Shown: one piece after another, positions 1 to 8,227 of the stretch
Layout of the letters: each line of letters begins with the position of its first letter
Numbering within the stretch: position 1 is the stretch's first letter
NCBI GenBank assembly: GCA_001792535.1
Contig: MGGS01000004.1
Span: forward strand, 1 to 34,419
Length of the DNA stretch: 34,419 nucleotides
Source: Candidatus Woesebacteria bacterium RIFCSPHIGHO2_02_FULL_42_20
GTDB taxonomy: Bacteria > Patescibacteriota > Microgenomatia > UBA8517
Direction of reading: 5' to 3'
Translations under genes and position numbers: made by a program
Notes under the pieces: generated by a model
Told to the model about the DNA's origin: nothing
The model's database searches: none
What the model saw: only the letters and a program-made list of their open reading frames with translations

Positions 1-1
1 A

Positions 2-97
2 ACTCCGCAGCAAAGAATTGAAGACTGGATACTTGCAAACAGGACACAATCAACCCTGCCCGATGTCAACGAAACCCTGATACTGTACACTACTTGA
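2..97 (+). CDS. C-terminal fragment of an upstream CDS cut by the window start (…TPQQRIEDWILANRTQSTLPDVNETLILYTT*)
   Basis: Open frame 2 from the window start to TGA at 95-97; no family recognised. Confidence 0.4.
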   Translation, partial: TPQQRIEDWILANRTQSTLPDVNETLILYTT

Positions 98-124
98 CAC
101 AAATGATCGCTACTGTAATAATAT
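94..124 (+). promoter_or_regulatory. Putative sigma70-type promoter of the first TA module
   Basis: TTGACA 94-99, 16-nt spacer, TAATAA 116-121; next in-frame ATG at 134. The supplied ORF start (TTG at 94) is the -35 box itself. Confidence 0.55.
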
Positions 125-133
125 TTATTACAA

Positions 134-378
134 TGAGCGTAAATACACCTACACAGAACCGCCAGATTATAACAATCTCGCTTCCTTTTTTTATGCTTCA
201 AAAGCTTACCAGAATTTCCAAAAAGGAAAGGAAAACGAGAAGCCAAGTAATCAGAGATATGATCGAGAAATACGAAACTGACAGCATCTGGGAAGAAATT
301 TACAAATGGGGATCGGATACAGCGGCCGAGTTCAACATCAAAAGCGAAGAAGATATCCTCAAAATTTTAAATGACTGA
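134..378 (+). CDS. Ribbon-helix-helix type antitoxin
   Basis: MSVNTPTQNRQIITISLPFFMLQKLTRISKKERKTRSQVIRDMIEKY resembles RHH fold; overlaps downstream PIN toxin by 8 nt; start reassigned from 94 to ATG 134. Confidence 0.7.
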
Positions 379-784
379 CCGCCCGAAAGTAGTCCTTGAT
401 ACAAACATATATTTATCAACAATTTTATTCGGAGGAAATCCAAGAAAAATCATCAGCCTAGCAAAAAGCAAAAAAATAGAAGTTTTTATATCTCCGAAAA
501 TTCTGTTGGAAATATCAGATAAGCTCTACGGCAAGTTTAGGTGGAACGAGGAACAAATAAAACAGGTCATAAGGGCGATCGGAAAAATTTCTAGCGTTGT
601 AAGGCCAAAAGTGAAATTGTCTGTCGTCAAATCCGACCCAACAGATGACAAAATCATCGAGTGCGCAATGGAATCAGAAGCGAATTTCATTATTACAGGT
701 GATAAACATCTATTAGATATCAAAAAATACAAAAAGATTAAAATATTAACCCCGGAAAGGTTTTTGAATAAAGTGAAATTTTGA
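371..784 (+). CDS. PIN-domain toxin (putative toxin-antitoxin component)
   Basis: VVLDTNIYLSTILFGGNPRKI … DPTDDKIIECAMESEANFIITGDKHLLDI PIN acidic motifs. Confidence 0.85.
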   Translation: MTDRPKVVLDTNIYLSTILFGGNPRKIISLAKSKKIEVFISPKILLEISDKLYGKFRWNEEQIKQVIRAIGKISSVVRPKVKLSVVKSDPTDDKIIECAMESEANFIITGDKHLLDIKKYKKIKILTPERFLNKVKF

Positions 785-785
785 A

Positions 786-1658
786 TCAGACTTGGCAATT
801 AGGGCAAACATACGTACCGCGGCCGGAGAGGAAATACTTGGTAAATTTTACACCTATCTGTCGGCAGGCAGGTCGCGGACATAGCGTGCCTTCTTTTCCA
901 TAAGCCAATGTGTAATTTTGGTAACTCCCTTCTTGACCGTCGGGAGTCACAAAAGCTAACTCACTCGCACCTCCGTACTTTACCCCCTCTTTCAAAACTT
1001 GGTGTATTGCACCATATAACTTCTTTATTTCCTCGTTTCCTAATTTCTTACTTTCTTTTTTAGGGTTTATTCCTGCCAACCAGAGCGCGTCGTTAGCATA
1101 AATATTGCCTACCCCACCCATTTTGGACTGATCCATTAACACCACTTTGACAGCTCTTTTTGTTTTTGCCAAAACTCCCTGAAAATACTCATAAGTAAAA
1201 GGTTTACCCTGAGCGGAGCCGAAAGGCTCCGGGCCAAGCTTGCCTACAAAACCAGACGTTTCCACCTCGGCAGTTTTGATGACTTTTATCCAGCCAAACC
1301 GCCGCACGTCGTTATAGTACAAAAAGCCGCCATGATCTAGCTTAAAAATTACGTGAGTGTGCTTGCCTGGAACTCCACCCGTCACTTTTTGGGATATGGT
1401 TGAAACTTTAGGTAAATTCGGGCCTCGATAAATGAGTTGTCCAGTCAGCTTTATATGAATTACGATCGAGTATCCACTCGAAAGATCAATCGCTAGTACT
1501 TTTGCAAAACGGCGAATACTTTTGATTTTAGCGTTTAGAACTTTATCTTTCTCTAGTTCGTATTTCGGATTTCGGATTTCGATATTAATTATTTTATGTC
1601 CCACCAGATATTTCTGGAGCTGTAACTTAATACTTTCTACTTCTGGCAATTCCGGCAT
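786..1658 (-). CDS. mutM: Formamidopyrimidine-DNA glycosylase
   Basis: N-terminus MPELPEVESIKLQL (start moved to the MPELPE Met), QSKMGGVGNIYANDALW, C-terminal zinc finger region CPRPAC…CPNCQ. Confidence 0.93.
   Translation of the reverse strand: MPELPEVESIKLQLQKYLVGHKIINIEIRNPKYELEKDKVLNAKIKSIRRFAKVLAIDLSSGYSIVIHIKLTGQLIYRGPNLPKVSTISQKVTGGVPGKHTHVIFKLDHGGFLYYNDVRRFGWIKVIKTAEVETSGFVGKLGPEPFGSAQGKPFTYEYFQGVLAKTKRAVKVVLMDQSKMGGVGNIYANDALWLAGINPKKESKKLGNEEIKKLYGAIHQVLKEGVKYGGASELAFVTPDGQEGSYQNYTLAYGKEGTLCPRPACRQIGVKFTKYFLSGRGTYVCPNCQV
854..873 (-). repeat. Family A palindromic element in mutM
   Basis: CCTGCCTGCCGACAGATAGG (minus strand), 19/20 identical to 3731-3750. Confidence 0.7.
1198..1226 (-). 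repeat. Family B element in mutM
   Basis: Minus strand CCTTTCGGCTCCGCTCAGGGTAAACCTTT: 24-bp period with CCTTT duplicated. Confidence 0.6.
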
Positions 1659-1720
1659 ACATCCGATTATTGCAGATTTGGACACTGATTTCACTGGTTT
1701 AAAGACTAATTGCTAAAAGA

Positions 1721-1749
1721 TTGACAAATAGAAATAACTGATATAAACT
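1721..1749 (+). promoter_or_regulatory. Putative promoter
   Basis: TTGACA 1721-1726, 17-nt spacer, TAAACT 1744-1749; ATG at 1760. Confidence 0.5.
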
Positions 1750-1759
1750 ATAGGCTACT

Positions 1760-2095
1760 ATGAATAGAGATAGTTTGATCCTAAAACTTAGTATTATATT
1801 GACAACAGCAGGAATCTTTGCTCTTGGAAGAGCACATGATCTTTCTTTAGACCAACGAATAGAAGCTTTCGGTAACCTTGAGAGAGCTGCTAACGTACTA
1901 CATCTGACAGACATACCAGGTTTAACAGACAATATCGAGAGTCAAAGAGTTCGCTTACAGGACGAAGTAAATAGAAGCAGGCTAATAATGACTGGGGTTG
2001 AGGGTGCAGCGTACTTGATAGTCGCCGGATCAGCTTTGGAACCTCTAGGTCGCAGGATGATAAAACGTTTTAGAAAAGGTGCCGAGAGAGATTAG
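1760..2095 (+). CDS. Hypothetical protein with N-terminal hydrophobic segment
   Basis: ORF 111 aa with good upstream promoter; LKLSIILTTAGIFALG hydrophobic. Confidence 0.6.
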   Translation: MNRDSLILKLSIILTTAGIFALGRAHDLSLDQRIEAFGNLERAANVLHLTDIPGLTDNIESQRVRLQDEVNRSRLIMTGVEGAAYLIVAGSALEPLGRRMIKRFRKGAERD

Positions 2096-3192
2096 ATTTT
2101 AGTTGAGATAAAATCTTTTATCTCCTTTTCAAACCTCTCCTTTGAAAATTTTTGGGCTTGAGTAACACAGTCAGACGATTTGATTTCCAAAGTGTCAAAC
2201 TGTTTTATTGCGCGAGTAAGACTTTTAACTGATAATTCATTAAAAAATACACCTGTCTTTTTGTCGACCACCGTCTCCTTTACCCCCCCTGATTTATAGG
2301 CAATTACTGGAGTTCCTGATGCCATGACTTCGACCGGAGTAATGCCGAAATCTTCTGATTCTGAACAAGATATATATGCTTTTGCTTGTCCCATCGATTC
2401 CCGCTTTTTTTCTTCCGCTATTTCTCCCAAAAACTCCACAGTTGGCCCTGCAAAACTTTTTAGTTCTTTTTTATACCCTGCAAAACTTTTGCCAAAGACT
2501 TTTAGTGGCAAATTCAGTTTTGTGCAAGCAGCAACGGCCAAGTCAAAGCGTTTGTTTCTCGCCAAACGTCCCCCGGTAAGGTAATAGTTACCCTTCTTTG
2601 TTGTATGTTCTTTGTTGTATGTTCTGACATCAACCGGTGGGTAAATTACTTGCGAGTCGCGGCCATAAAACCTCTTAATACGATAGGCAACCTCTTTTGA
2701 GTTGGCAATATAATAGTCAACATTTTTTGAGGCCAAGAAATCCAGCTTTCTACCAAGGACTATGAACAATGAACCAATTACTTTCAGTATTCCCCTATTC
2801 CAGTTTCTCGCAGTCTTGTATCCGTAAATATAGCGCGGCGGGGTATGGCAGTAACAGATCAACTTGGCACGGCCTTTATTTACAAAATTTGGGAAATATG
2901 CACCTGTTGCCGAGGTAATCACGACGTCATATCCGTCAAAATTCATGAGCTTAAAAATCAAGGGCGAAATCATAGTAATCGGACCGATAAGTTTTTGTTT
3001 AAATGGCAAAAATTGCAACTTTGAAGGCCTTATGTCAGCATCGTTAAATTTGCCACGATTTGGACCGAGATACTCAGGCAGATAAACAGTAGTATAAATA
3101 GGCGCCTGGGGAAACATTTCATGAAGTGTCCCTAAGACTCCCTCTGCCCCGCCGTATTCTTTTAAATAATCATGTACTAAAGCTACTCTCAT
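2092..3192 (-). CDS. Glycosyltransferase family 4 (group 1)
   Basis: MRVALVHDYLKEYGGAEGVLGTLHEMFP … EDFGITPVEVMASGTPVIAYKSGGVKETV. Confidence 0.9.
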   Translation of the reverse strand: MRVALVHDYLKEYGGAEGVLGTLHEMFPQAPIYTTVYLPEYLGPNRGKFNDADIRPSKLQFLPFKQKLIGPITMISPLIFKLMNFDGYDVVITSATGAYFPNFVNKGRAKLICYCHTPPRYIYGYKTARNWNRGILKVIGSLFIVLGRKLDFLASKNVDYYIANSKEVAYRIKRFYGRDSQVIYPPVDVRTYNKEHTTKKGNYYLTGGRLARNKRFDLAVAACTKLNLPLKVFGKSFAGYKKELKSFAGPTVEFLGEIAEEKKRESMGQAKAYISCSESEDFGITPVEVMASGTPVIAYKSGGVKETVVDKKTGVFFNELSVKSLTRAIKQFDTLEIKSSDCVTQAQKFSKERFEKEIKDFISTKI

Positions 3193-4145
3193 ATCAGCTC
3201 CATCTGTTTTTCTTTTTTAAACCTTTCCCCCACTTCCTTGGCTCTTCGAGTCAATGTCATAAAGCCAAATTCAGCAAACGTTTCCAGCACATTCTGGCCA
3301 TCCAGTTGCCAGCGGGACATTTCGTCAGCACTAAATTCTATCGGAACGTTCCTAACAATTCTGGCAAGCTTCAAAGACAACTCACCACTTTTTCTTCCAT
3401 TGATAAGTTTTTTTCTCACGGATTCTTTGACATCATCCAGATATTTGTAAATGTTCTCGAATCTTTTGTATTTAGCAAGAAGTCTCTCAGCAGTCCTGGG
3501 GCCAATTCCGGGAACTCCAGGATAATTATCGGACTGGTCCCCCACCAAAGCTTTATAGTCAACAATCCTCTCCGGAGTGACACCCATTTTTTCAACCACT
3601 CCACTTCTGTCGTAAACTTTGCCTTCCGACAAACCCTTCGTAGGCAAATAAACACCGACTCTTTCATCGACAAGCTGTAAAATGTCACGGTCACCGGTAA
3701 CGATGACTACGTCAGTAATTAGTGATTTGCCCTGCCTGCCGACAGGTAGGTGATGACTAGTGATTTGTAAAGAGATTGTACCAATGATATCGTCGGCTTC
3801 AAAACCGGCCTTGGAATAAACCGGGATTTTCATCGCTTCAAAGACTGCCTGTGCTTTTTCAAACTGCGAGCTTAATTCTCGGTCCATTTCCGGCCGATGA
3901 GCTTGGTAGGCTTTAAACTCCTTGTGTCTGAATGTCGGCTCTTTGCGGTCAAAAGCAACGGCGATGTGGGTAGGTTTAAAGTCAGTAATAATTTTGAGAA
4001 GCATTGAAACAAGGCCGTAAACAGCGTTAATAGGCTCTCCGCCTCGCGTGGTCAAGGGAGGAAGAGCGTGATACGCCCGATGCATTATGGCATTGCCGTC
4101 AATAAGAACTAACTTTACTTGTCCTGAGCTTGCCGAAGGGTCCAT
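3189..4145 (-). CDS. 5'-3' exonuclease (PolA N-terminal domain type, no polymerase domain)
   Basis: VKLVLIDGNAIMHRAYHALPPL, GFEADDIIGTIS, VIVTGDRDILQLV, DQSDNYPGVPGIGPRTAERLL. Confidence 0.9.
   Translation of the reverse strand: MDPSASSGQVKLVLIDGNAIMHRAYHALPPLTTRGGEPINAVYGLVSMLLKIITDFKPTHIAVAFDRKEPTFRHKEFKAYQAHRPEMDRELSSQFEKAQAVFEAMKIPVYSKAGFEADDIIGTISLQITSHHLPVGRQGKSLITDVVIVTGDRDILQLVDERVGVYLPTKGLSEGKVYDRSGVVEKMGVTPERIVDYKALVGDQSDNYPGVPGIGPRTAERLLAKYKRFENIYKYLDDVKESVRKKLINGRKSGELSLKLARIVRNVPIEFSADEMSRWQLDGQNVLETFAEFGFMTLTRRAKEVGERFKKEKQMELI
3731..3750 (+). repeat. Family A palindromic element in exonuclease gene
   Basis: CCTGCCTGCCGACAGGTAGG; flanked by TAGTGATTTG direct repeats (3720-3729, 3758-3767). 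Confidence 0.7.
4118..4143 (-). repeat. Family B element immediately after the exonuclease start codon
   Basis: Minus strand GGACCCTTCGGCAAGCTCAGGACAAG. Confidence 0.65.
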
Positions 4146-4159
4146 GAAGATATTGTAGA

Positions 4160-6043
4160 CTATTTAAAAGATTCTCCGTTTTCTTTTTTGCCGACAATTT
4201 TTTCAAACTCTTCCCTGTCCAAAGTCTCCTTCTCCATTAGCCTTTCGACGACCTTGTCCATCAGTTTTTTATGCTTTTTAACCAAAACAGCCGCTTTCCT
4301 GTAGCCGAAATCAATCAGCTTTTTAACCTCGTTGTCCACTTTTTCTTGAGTACTCGGCGCCAGATTCGCTCCTTCATACCACTCCATGGCCCCCATGTCA
4401 CTAATCTCCGACTGCGGGCCAAAGTTAATAGGGCCAAGCTCGCTCATACCAAATTCAATTACCATGGCGCGGGCCAGACGGGTTGCCTGGACAATGTCGT
4501 TTGACGCACCCGATGTCATTTCATCGAATATCTCCTTTTCGGCAGCGCGGCCGCCAAGCATTGCGGCAATCTGATCCATCAATCGTGACTTAGTCTCATG
4601 AGTCCTGTCTGCCGCGGGCGGAATCAATGTATGCCCCAAGCTCATACCGCGTGCCACAATGGATATTCTGTGAACCGGATCCATTTTTGGCAAAAAGTGA
4701 GTAACGATCGCGTGGCCTGCTTCGTGGTAAGCAGTAATTTTGCGGTCTTCCTCGCTTTGAAGTCTCTTTTTGGCAGGCCCAAGCTTCACTTTAGTCGCAG
4801 CCTCTTCGATATCTTCCATATTCACTTCTTTTTTATTGTTGCGGGCGGCATAAATTGCAGCCTCATTAAGCATGTTCTCGAGGTCTGCCCCGGAGAAGCC
4901 CACTGTCCTGTCTGCCACCCGATCCCAGTTGACCGATTCCACAAACTTTTTATTTTTAGAGTGAATTTTAAGTATCGCAAGGCGTCCCTCTTTGTCCGGC
5001 ATATCAAGAGTAATTCTCCTGTCAAACCGGCCGGGCCGAAGAAGCGCCGGATCCAAGAGATCTCCTCTGTTTGTGGCAGCGACAACGATCACATTGTCGT
5101 TGGGTGTAAACCCGTCCATCTCGACCAATATCTGATTTAGGGTTTGCTCCCGCTCGTCGTGTCCACCGACAAAACCCCTCCCCCTTTGCCGCCCAATTGC
5201 GTCAATTTCGTCGATAAAAATTATCGCCGGTGCCTGGGCTTTGGCTTGAGCAAATAAATCTCGCACACGGGAGGCTCCCACTCCAACCAACATTTCCATA
5301 AATTCCGATCCCGCCATTGAAAAAAACGGCACCCCTGTCTCTCCCGCAACGGCTTTAGCCAAAAGCGTTTTGCCCACTCCGGAAGGACCGAACAACAACA
5401 CACCCTTGGGAGTACGAGCCCCAACGGCCCTGTACTTTGCGGGGTTTTTCAGAAAATCGACAATTTCCTCAAGCTCCTTTTTGGCCTCGTCGACGCCCGC
5501 AACGTCTGCAAAGGTTATGTCTTGCTTACCTTTGGCAAATAATCTCGCACGGGACTTGCCAAACGAAAAAATGTCCTGGACACCTCTGTTTTGGCTTCGC
5601 AAGATGAGCAAAAAGAGCCCGGCCATAAGGAGAATAGGGAGTACCAGCCCAATCACTTCGCCAAAAATCTTACCCAGTGACTGATCTGAAATCACGTAAT
5701 TGACTTGTGTAGGATCAATTCCTGACCTGTCGAGTAATTCAGAAAAACTGATGCTTGGCTCTTTGGTGGAATGCTTCGTCTCACCATCATTATATGTCAC
5801 AATGAGTTTTTGATCTTGGACTACGACTTCTTCAACCTTTTTACTCTTGATATCGGTCAGCAGTTGTGAAAGCTCGACCTGGCTTGAGTCAATCTGAAAC
5901 TGCAGGATCGAAATCAAAAAGGGTGCGAAAAACAAAAATAAGAGAAAAACGATTATTATTTTCCAGAGATTAATCTTAAGCTTAATCTCTACCCCCTTTT
6001 TCTTTTTCTTATTATCGATATTTGGTGAAATATTTGGAAACAT
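4160..6043 (-). CDS. ftsH: ATP-dependent zinc metalloprotease FtsH
   Basis: [17 protein letters not shown] Walker A, SRVRDLF…[16 protein letters not shown]…[17 protein letters not shown] zinc motif. Confidence 0.97.
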   Translation of the reverse strand: MFPNISPNIDNKKKKKGVEIKLKINLWKIIIVFLLFLFFAPFLISILQFQIDSSQVELSQLLTDIKSKKVEEVVVQDQKLIVTYNDGETKHSTKEPSISFSELLDRSGIDPTQVNYVISDQSLGKIFGEVIGLVLPILLMAGLFLLILRSQNRGVQDIFSFGKSRARLFAKGKQDITFADVAGVDEAKKELEEIVDFLKNPAKYRAVGARTPKGVLLFGPSGVGKTLLAKAVAGETGVPFFSMAGSEFMEMLVGVGASRVRDLFAQAKAQAPAIIFIDEIDAIGRQRGRGFVGGHDEREQTLNQILVEMDGFTPNDNVIVVAATNRGDLLDPALLRPGRFDRRITLDMPDKEGRLAILKIHSKNKKFVESVNWDRVADRTVGFSGADLENMLNEAAIYAARNNKKEVNMEDIEEAATKVKLGPAKKRLQSEEDRKITAYHEAGHAIVTHFLPKMDPVHRISIVARGMSLGHTLIPPAADRTHETKSRLMDQIAAMLGGRAAEKEIFDEMTSGASNDIVQATRLARAMVIEFGMSELGPINFGPQSEISDMGAMEWYEGANLAPSTQEKVDNEVKKLIDFGYRKAAVLVKKHKKLMDKVVERLMEKETLDREEFEKIVGKKENGESFK

Positions 6044-6075
6044 AACGGAATAAATTATAGCAGCTAACCAACTAA

Positions 6076-6453
6076 CTATCTAACTTTCGTTCCATTTGGC
6101 ACTTTTTCTTGTAAATCGAATAAGATTGGTTTAATTTCATCTTCGGGAACTGCTTGTCCGCCAGCTTGCGTAGCTTGCGGCGTGGCCATTAGCATCATAA
6201 CCTCGCTAGGCTCTTTTTCCGGTCCTATTTTCTTGGGTTCAAGATTGACGACAAACGGAAATTGTTTATTAATTAACTCTCCCGGCTTGTAAAACTTCAT
6301 TATCCCAGAAAACCCTTGTTTAATGCCAACTTCTTCTCCCAGATCGACTTTCAATCTAATAACCCAATGGCTCCACTCAGGAACTTCTGTCTCGACCACA
6401 GTGCCAATTCTAATGTCTAATTTTTGAAAGTCGTCAATTGAAATTTCATCCAT
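6076..6453 (-). CDS. tRNA-binding OB-fold protein (MetG C-terminal / CsaA-like)
   Basis: FQKLDIRIGTVVETE … PFVVNLEPKKIG … SEVMMLMA … VPNGTKVR. Confidence 0.85.
   Translation of the reverse strand: MDEISIDDFQKLDIRIGTVVETEVPEWSHWVIRLKVDLGEEVGIKQGFSGIMKFYKPGELINKQFPFVVNLEPKKIGPEKEPSEVMMLMATPQATQAGGQAVPEDEIKPILFDLQEKVPNGTKVR
6151..6181 (-). repeat. Family C repeat-like element in tRNA-binding protein gene
   Basis: Minus strand CCGCAAGCTACGCAAGCTGGCGGACAAGCA with GCAAGCT repeated and CGCC/GGCG ends. Confidence 0.45.
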
Positions 6454-6454
6454 A

Positions 6455-7450
6455 CTACTTAAGCCCCATCTTTTCTTTTACTTCCTCGAGTGTTAGTTGA
6501 GCAATTTTTCGTGCTTTCTCGGCTCCGTCTATTAATACTTTATCAACATGCTCTGGTTTTGCCTCGAGCACTCTTCTTTTTTCTTGAATTGGCACAAGTT
6601 CATTGTAAATACGCTCCGCTAAACTGTTTTTAATTGTGTCGTATCGGATTCTTCCACTTTTATAAGGTTTTTCGAATAGTTCTTCAAAATCATCAGGAAA
6701 ATATAATTTATAAAATACATAAAGACTCCTCACCCCACCTATTTCGGGAATACTCCCCCTTTGTGTTCCACTATCTGTAGGAACTTTGGCAAGTTTTCGT
6801 TTAATTTCCTCTAAAGAATCAGTTAAATTAATATAGCTTCCTTCAACAGACTTACTCATCTTACCCTCTCCAGTTAAGGACGGGACATAGTGGCCTTCGG
6901 TTTTCATTTGTTGCGGTTCAGGAAAATCAGTCCCGTACTTTTCATTCATCTTCTTTGCAATTTCGCGCGCGATTTCAAGGTGCGGAAGCTGATCATCCCC
7001 AACAGGTAACGCCTGGGTTTTATAAAGAAGAATATCTGAAGCCATAAGAACAGGATAATAAAGCAAAGCCAAAGTATTATTCTCAGGGTACTGTTTCACT
7101 TTCTCTTTATAGGTTGGGAGATGGCTTAAGCGGGCAATCGAAACCACTGTAGAAAAAAGGTATGCTAATTCAACGTGTTCTCTAACCAGTGATTGTACAA
7201 AGACCGAAGCCTTTTCTGGATTTAGTCCTGCAGCTAAATAATCCAAAACGACTTCGCGAACATTTCTTCGCAGGCTTTCGGGGTCATAGGGTGTAGTCAT
7301 AGCGTGGAGATCAGCTACCATAAAGAAAGGTTCATATTCCTTACTTTCTTGCAAACCAATCATTCCCTTCACCATTCCAAGATAATTTCCAAGGTGTAAT
7401 CTCCCAGTCGCTCTAATACCAGATAAAACCCGCTTTTTACTATTAGCCAT
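6455..7450 (-). CDS. trpS: Tryptophan--tRNA ligase
   Basis: SGIRATGRLHLGNYLG (HIGH-type), PVGDDQLPHLEIAREIA, GKMSKSVEGSYI (KMSKS). Confidence 0.95.
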   Translation of the reverse strand: MANSKKRVLSGIRATGRLHLGNYLGMVKGMIGLQESKEYEPFFMVADLHAMTTPYDPESLRRNVREVVLDYLAAGLNPEKASVFVQSLVREHVELAYLFSTVVSIARLSHLPTYKEKVKQYPENNTLALLYYPVLMASDILLYKTQALPVGDDQLPHLEIAREIAKKMNEKYGTDFPEPQQMKTEGHYVPSLTGEGKMSKSVEGSYINLTDSLEEIKRKLAKVPTDSGTQRGSIPEIGGVRSLYVFYKLYFPDDFEELFEKPYKSGRIRYDTIKNSLAERIYNELVPIQEKRRVLEAKPEHVDKVLIDGAEKARKIAQLTLEEVKEKMGLK

Positions 7451-7497
7451 ACGGCAATCTTAGCTTAAATGAAGAAAAAAGGGAAGTTAATTCTCAG

Positions 7498-7570
7498 TGC
7501 CAGCGAGAGGGATCGAACCTCTGACCTATCGCTTATGAAACGATCGCTACTACCACTGAGCTACGCTGGC
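7498..7570 (-). tRNA. tRNA, anticodon CAT (Met, or Ile2 if modified)
   Basis: Cloverleaf: acceptor GCCAGCG/CGCTGGC, anticodon arm ATCGT-TTCATAA-GCGAT, T arm AGAGG-TTCGATC-CCTCT; no encoded CCA. Confidence 0.93.
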
Positions 7571-7591
7571 CCACCCGCTATTTTACCCGAC

Positions 7592-7620
7592 TTGCCCTAC
7601 GGATTCAATTCAACTATAAT
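7592..7620 (+). promoter_or_regulatory. Putative promoter of the + strand tRNA
   Basis: TTGCCC 7592-7597, 17-nt spacer, TATAAT 7615-7620, 18 nt before the tRNA 5' end. Confidence 0.5.
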
Positions 7621-7638
7621 AGTATACGTTCTTTTACA

Positions 7639-7708
7639 TGCGGGGTAGTGTACGGCTGCACGGAAGGCTCATAATCTTCCAGGCTGGGTCCAACTCCCAG
7701 CCCCGCAA
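7639..7708 (+). tRNA. tRNA, anticodon CAT (Met-like) with atypical D- and T-loops
   Basis: Acceptor TGCGGGG/CCCCGCA, D arm GTGT-ACGGCT-GCAC, anticodon arm GAAGG-CTCATAA-TCTTC, T arm CTGGG-TCCAACT-CCCAG. Confidence 0.85.
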
Positions 7709-7712
7709 CACA

Positions 7713-8114
7713 TTAGAAAAACAAATCCAGCCACTCCCGCCAATTGGGTTCGGGAAGCTCGTCCTTCTCCTCTTCTCTCTTTGGTGGAGCGAGTTTGCGC
7801 AAGACTTCCTCGTCGGGCAAGACCACTACAATCTCCCCCTCCCTGGCTAACCCCAGCTTGTTTCTACTCTCGCGCTCTATATATTCCTGACTTTGGACCT
7901 CCTCTAACCTTTCGCGAAGTTCCTGGTTGACTTTTTCCAATTCGCTAACTTTACTTGAAGCCTCATCTATACGATCACCGGACCTATAAAAGTCCAGGGC
8001 GTTTCTGATTAAGGAAATTGAAAACACAACACCCACTGCAAAGGAAATAAACCTAACCACCCTTCTAGCCTTAGATTCTCGGGTATTTTCTTCCCTCAAA
8101 ATTACTCTTTTCAT
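7713..8114 (-). CDS. Septum formation initiator, FtsB/DivIC family
   Basis: Single TM followed by coiled coil and EYIERESRNKLGLAREGEIVVVLP. Confidence 0.85.
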   Translation of the reverse strand: MKRVILREENTRESKARRVVRFISFAVGVVFSISLIRNALDFYRSGDRIDEASSKVSELEKVNQELRERLEEVQSQEYIERESRNKLGLAREGEIVVVLPDEEVLRKLAPPKREEEKDELPEPNWREWLDLFF

Positions 8115-8145
8115 AGCTTTAAAAACCCGAAGATAACCTATAATG

Positions 8146-8173
8146 TTGACGTGTTAAAATTTTGTGATATCAT
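8146..8173 (+). promoter_or_regulatory. Putative promoter of recombinase gene
   Basis: TTGACG 8146-8151, 16-nt spacer, TATCAT 8168-8173. Confidence 0.35.
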
Positions 8174-8227
8174 TACCTTGCGGGTTGTAAATTAACTATA
8201 AACCCCATATAAAATAATTAAAAGCAT

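Noticed and set aside
526-798. ORF on minus strand inside the PIN toxin
   Set aside because: Antisense shadow of a well-supported CDS.
2444-2490. CCCTGCAAAACTTTT direct repeat in the glycosyltransferase
   Set aside because: Encodes a repeated KSFAG peptide in a normal region of the protein; probably coincidental.
4598-5140. Plus-strand ORF antisense to ftsH
   Set aside because: Shadow of conserved AAA domain coding.
7638-7850. ORF MRGSVRLHGRLIIFQ…
   Set aside because: Its start is within the tRNA at 7639-7708 and the rest is antisense to ftsB.
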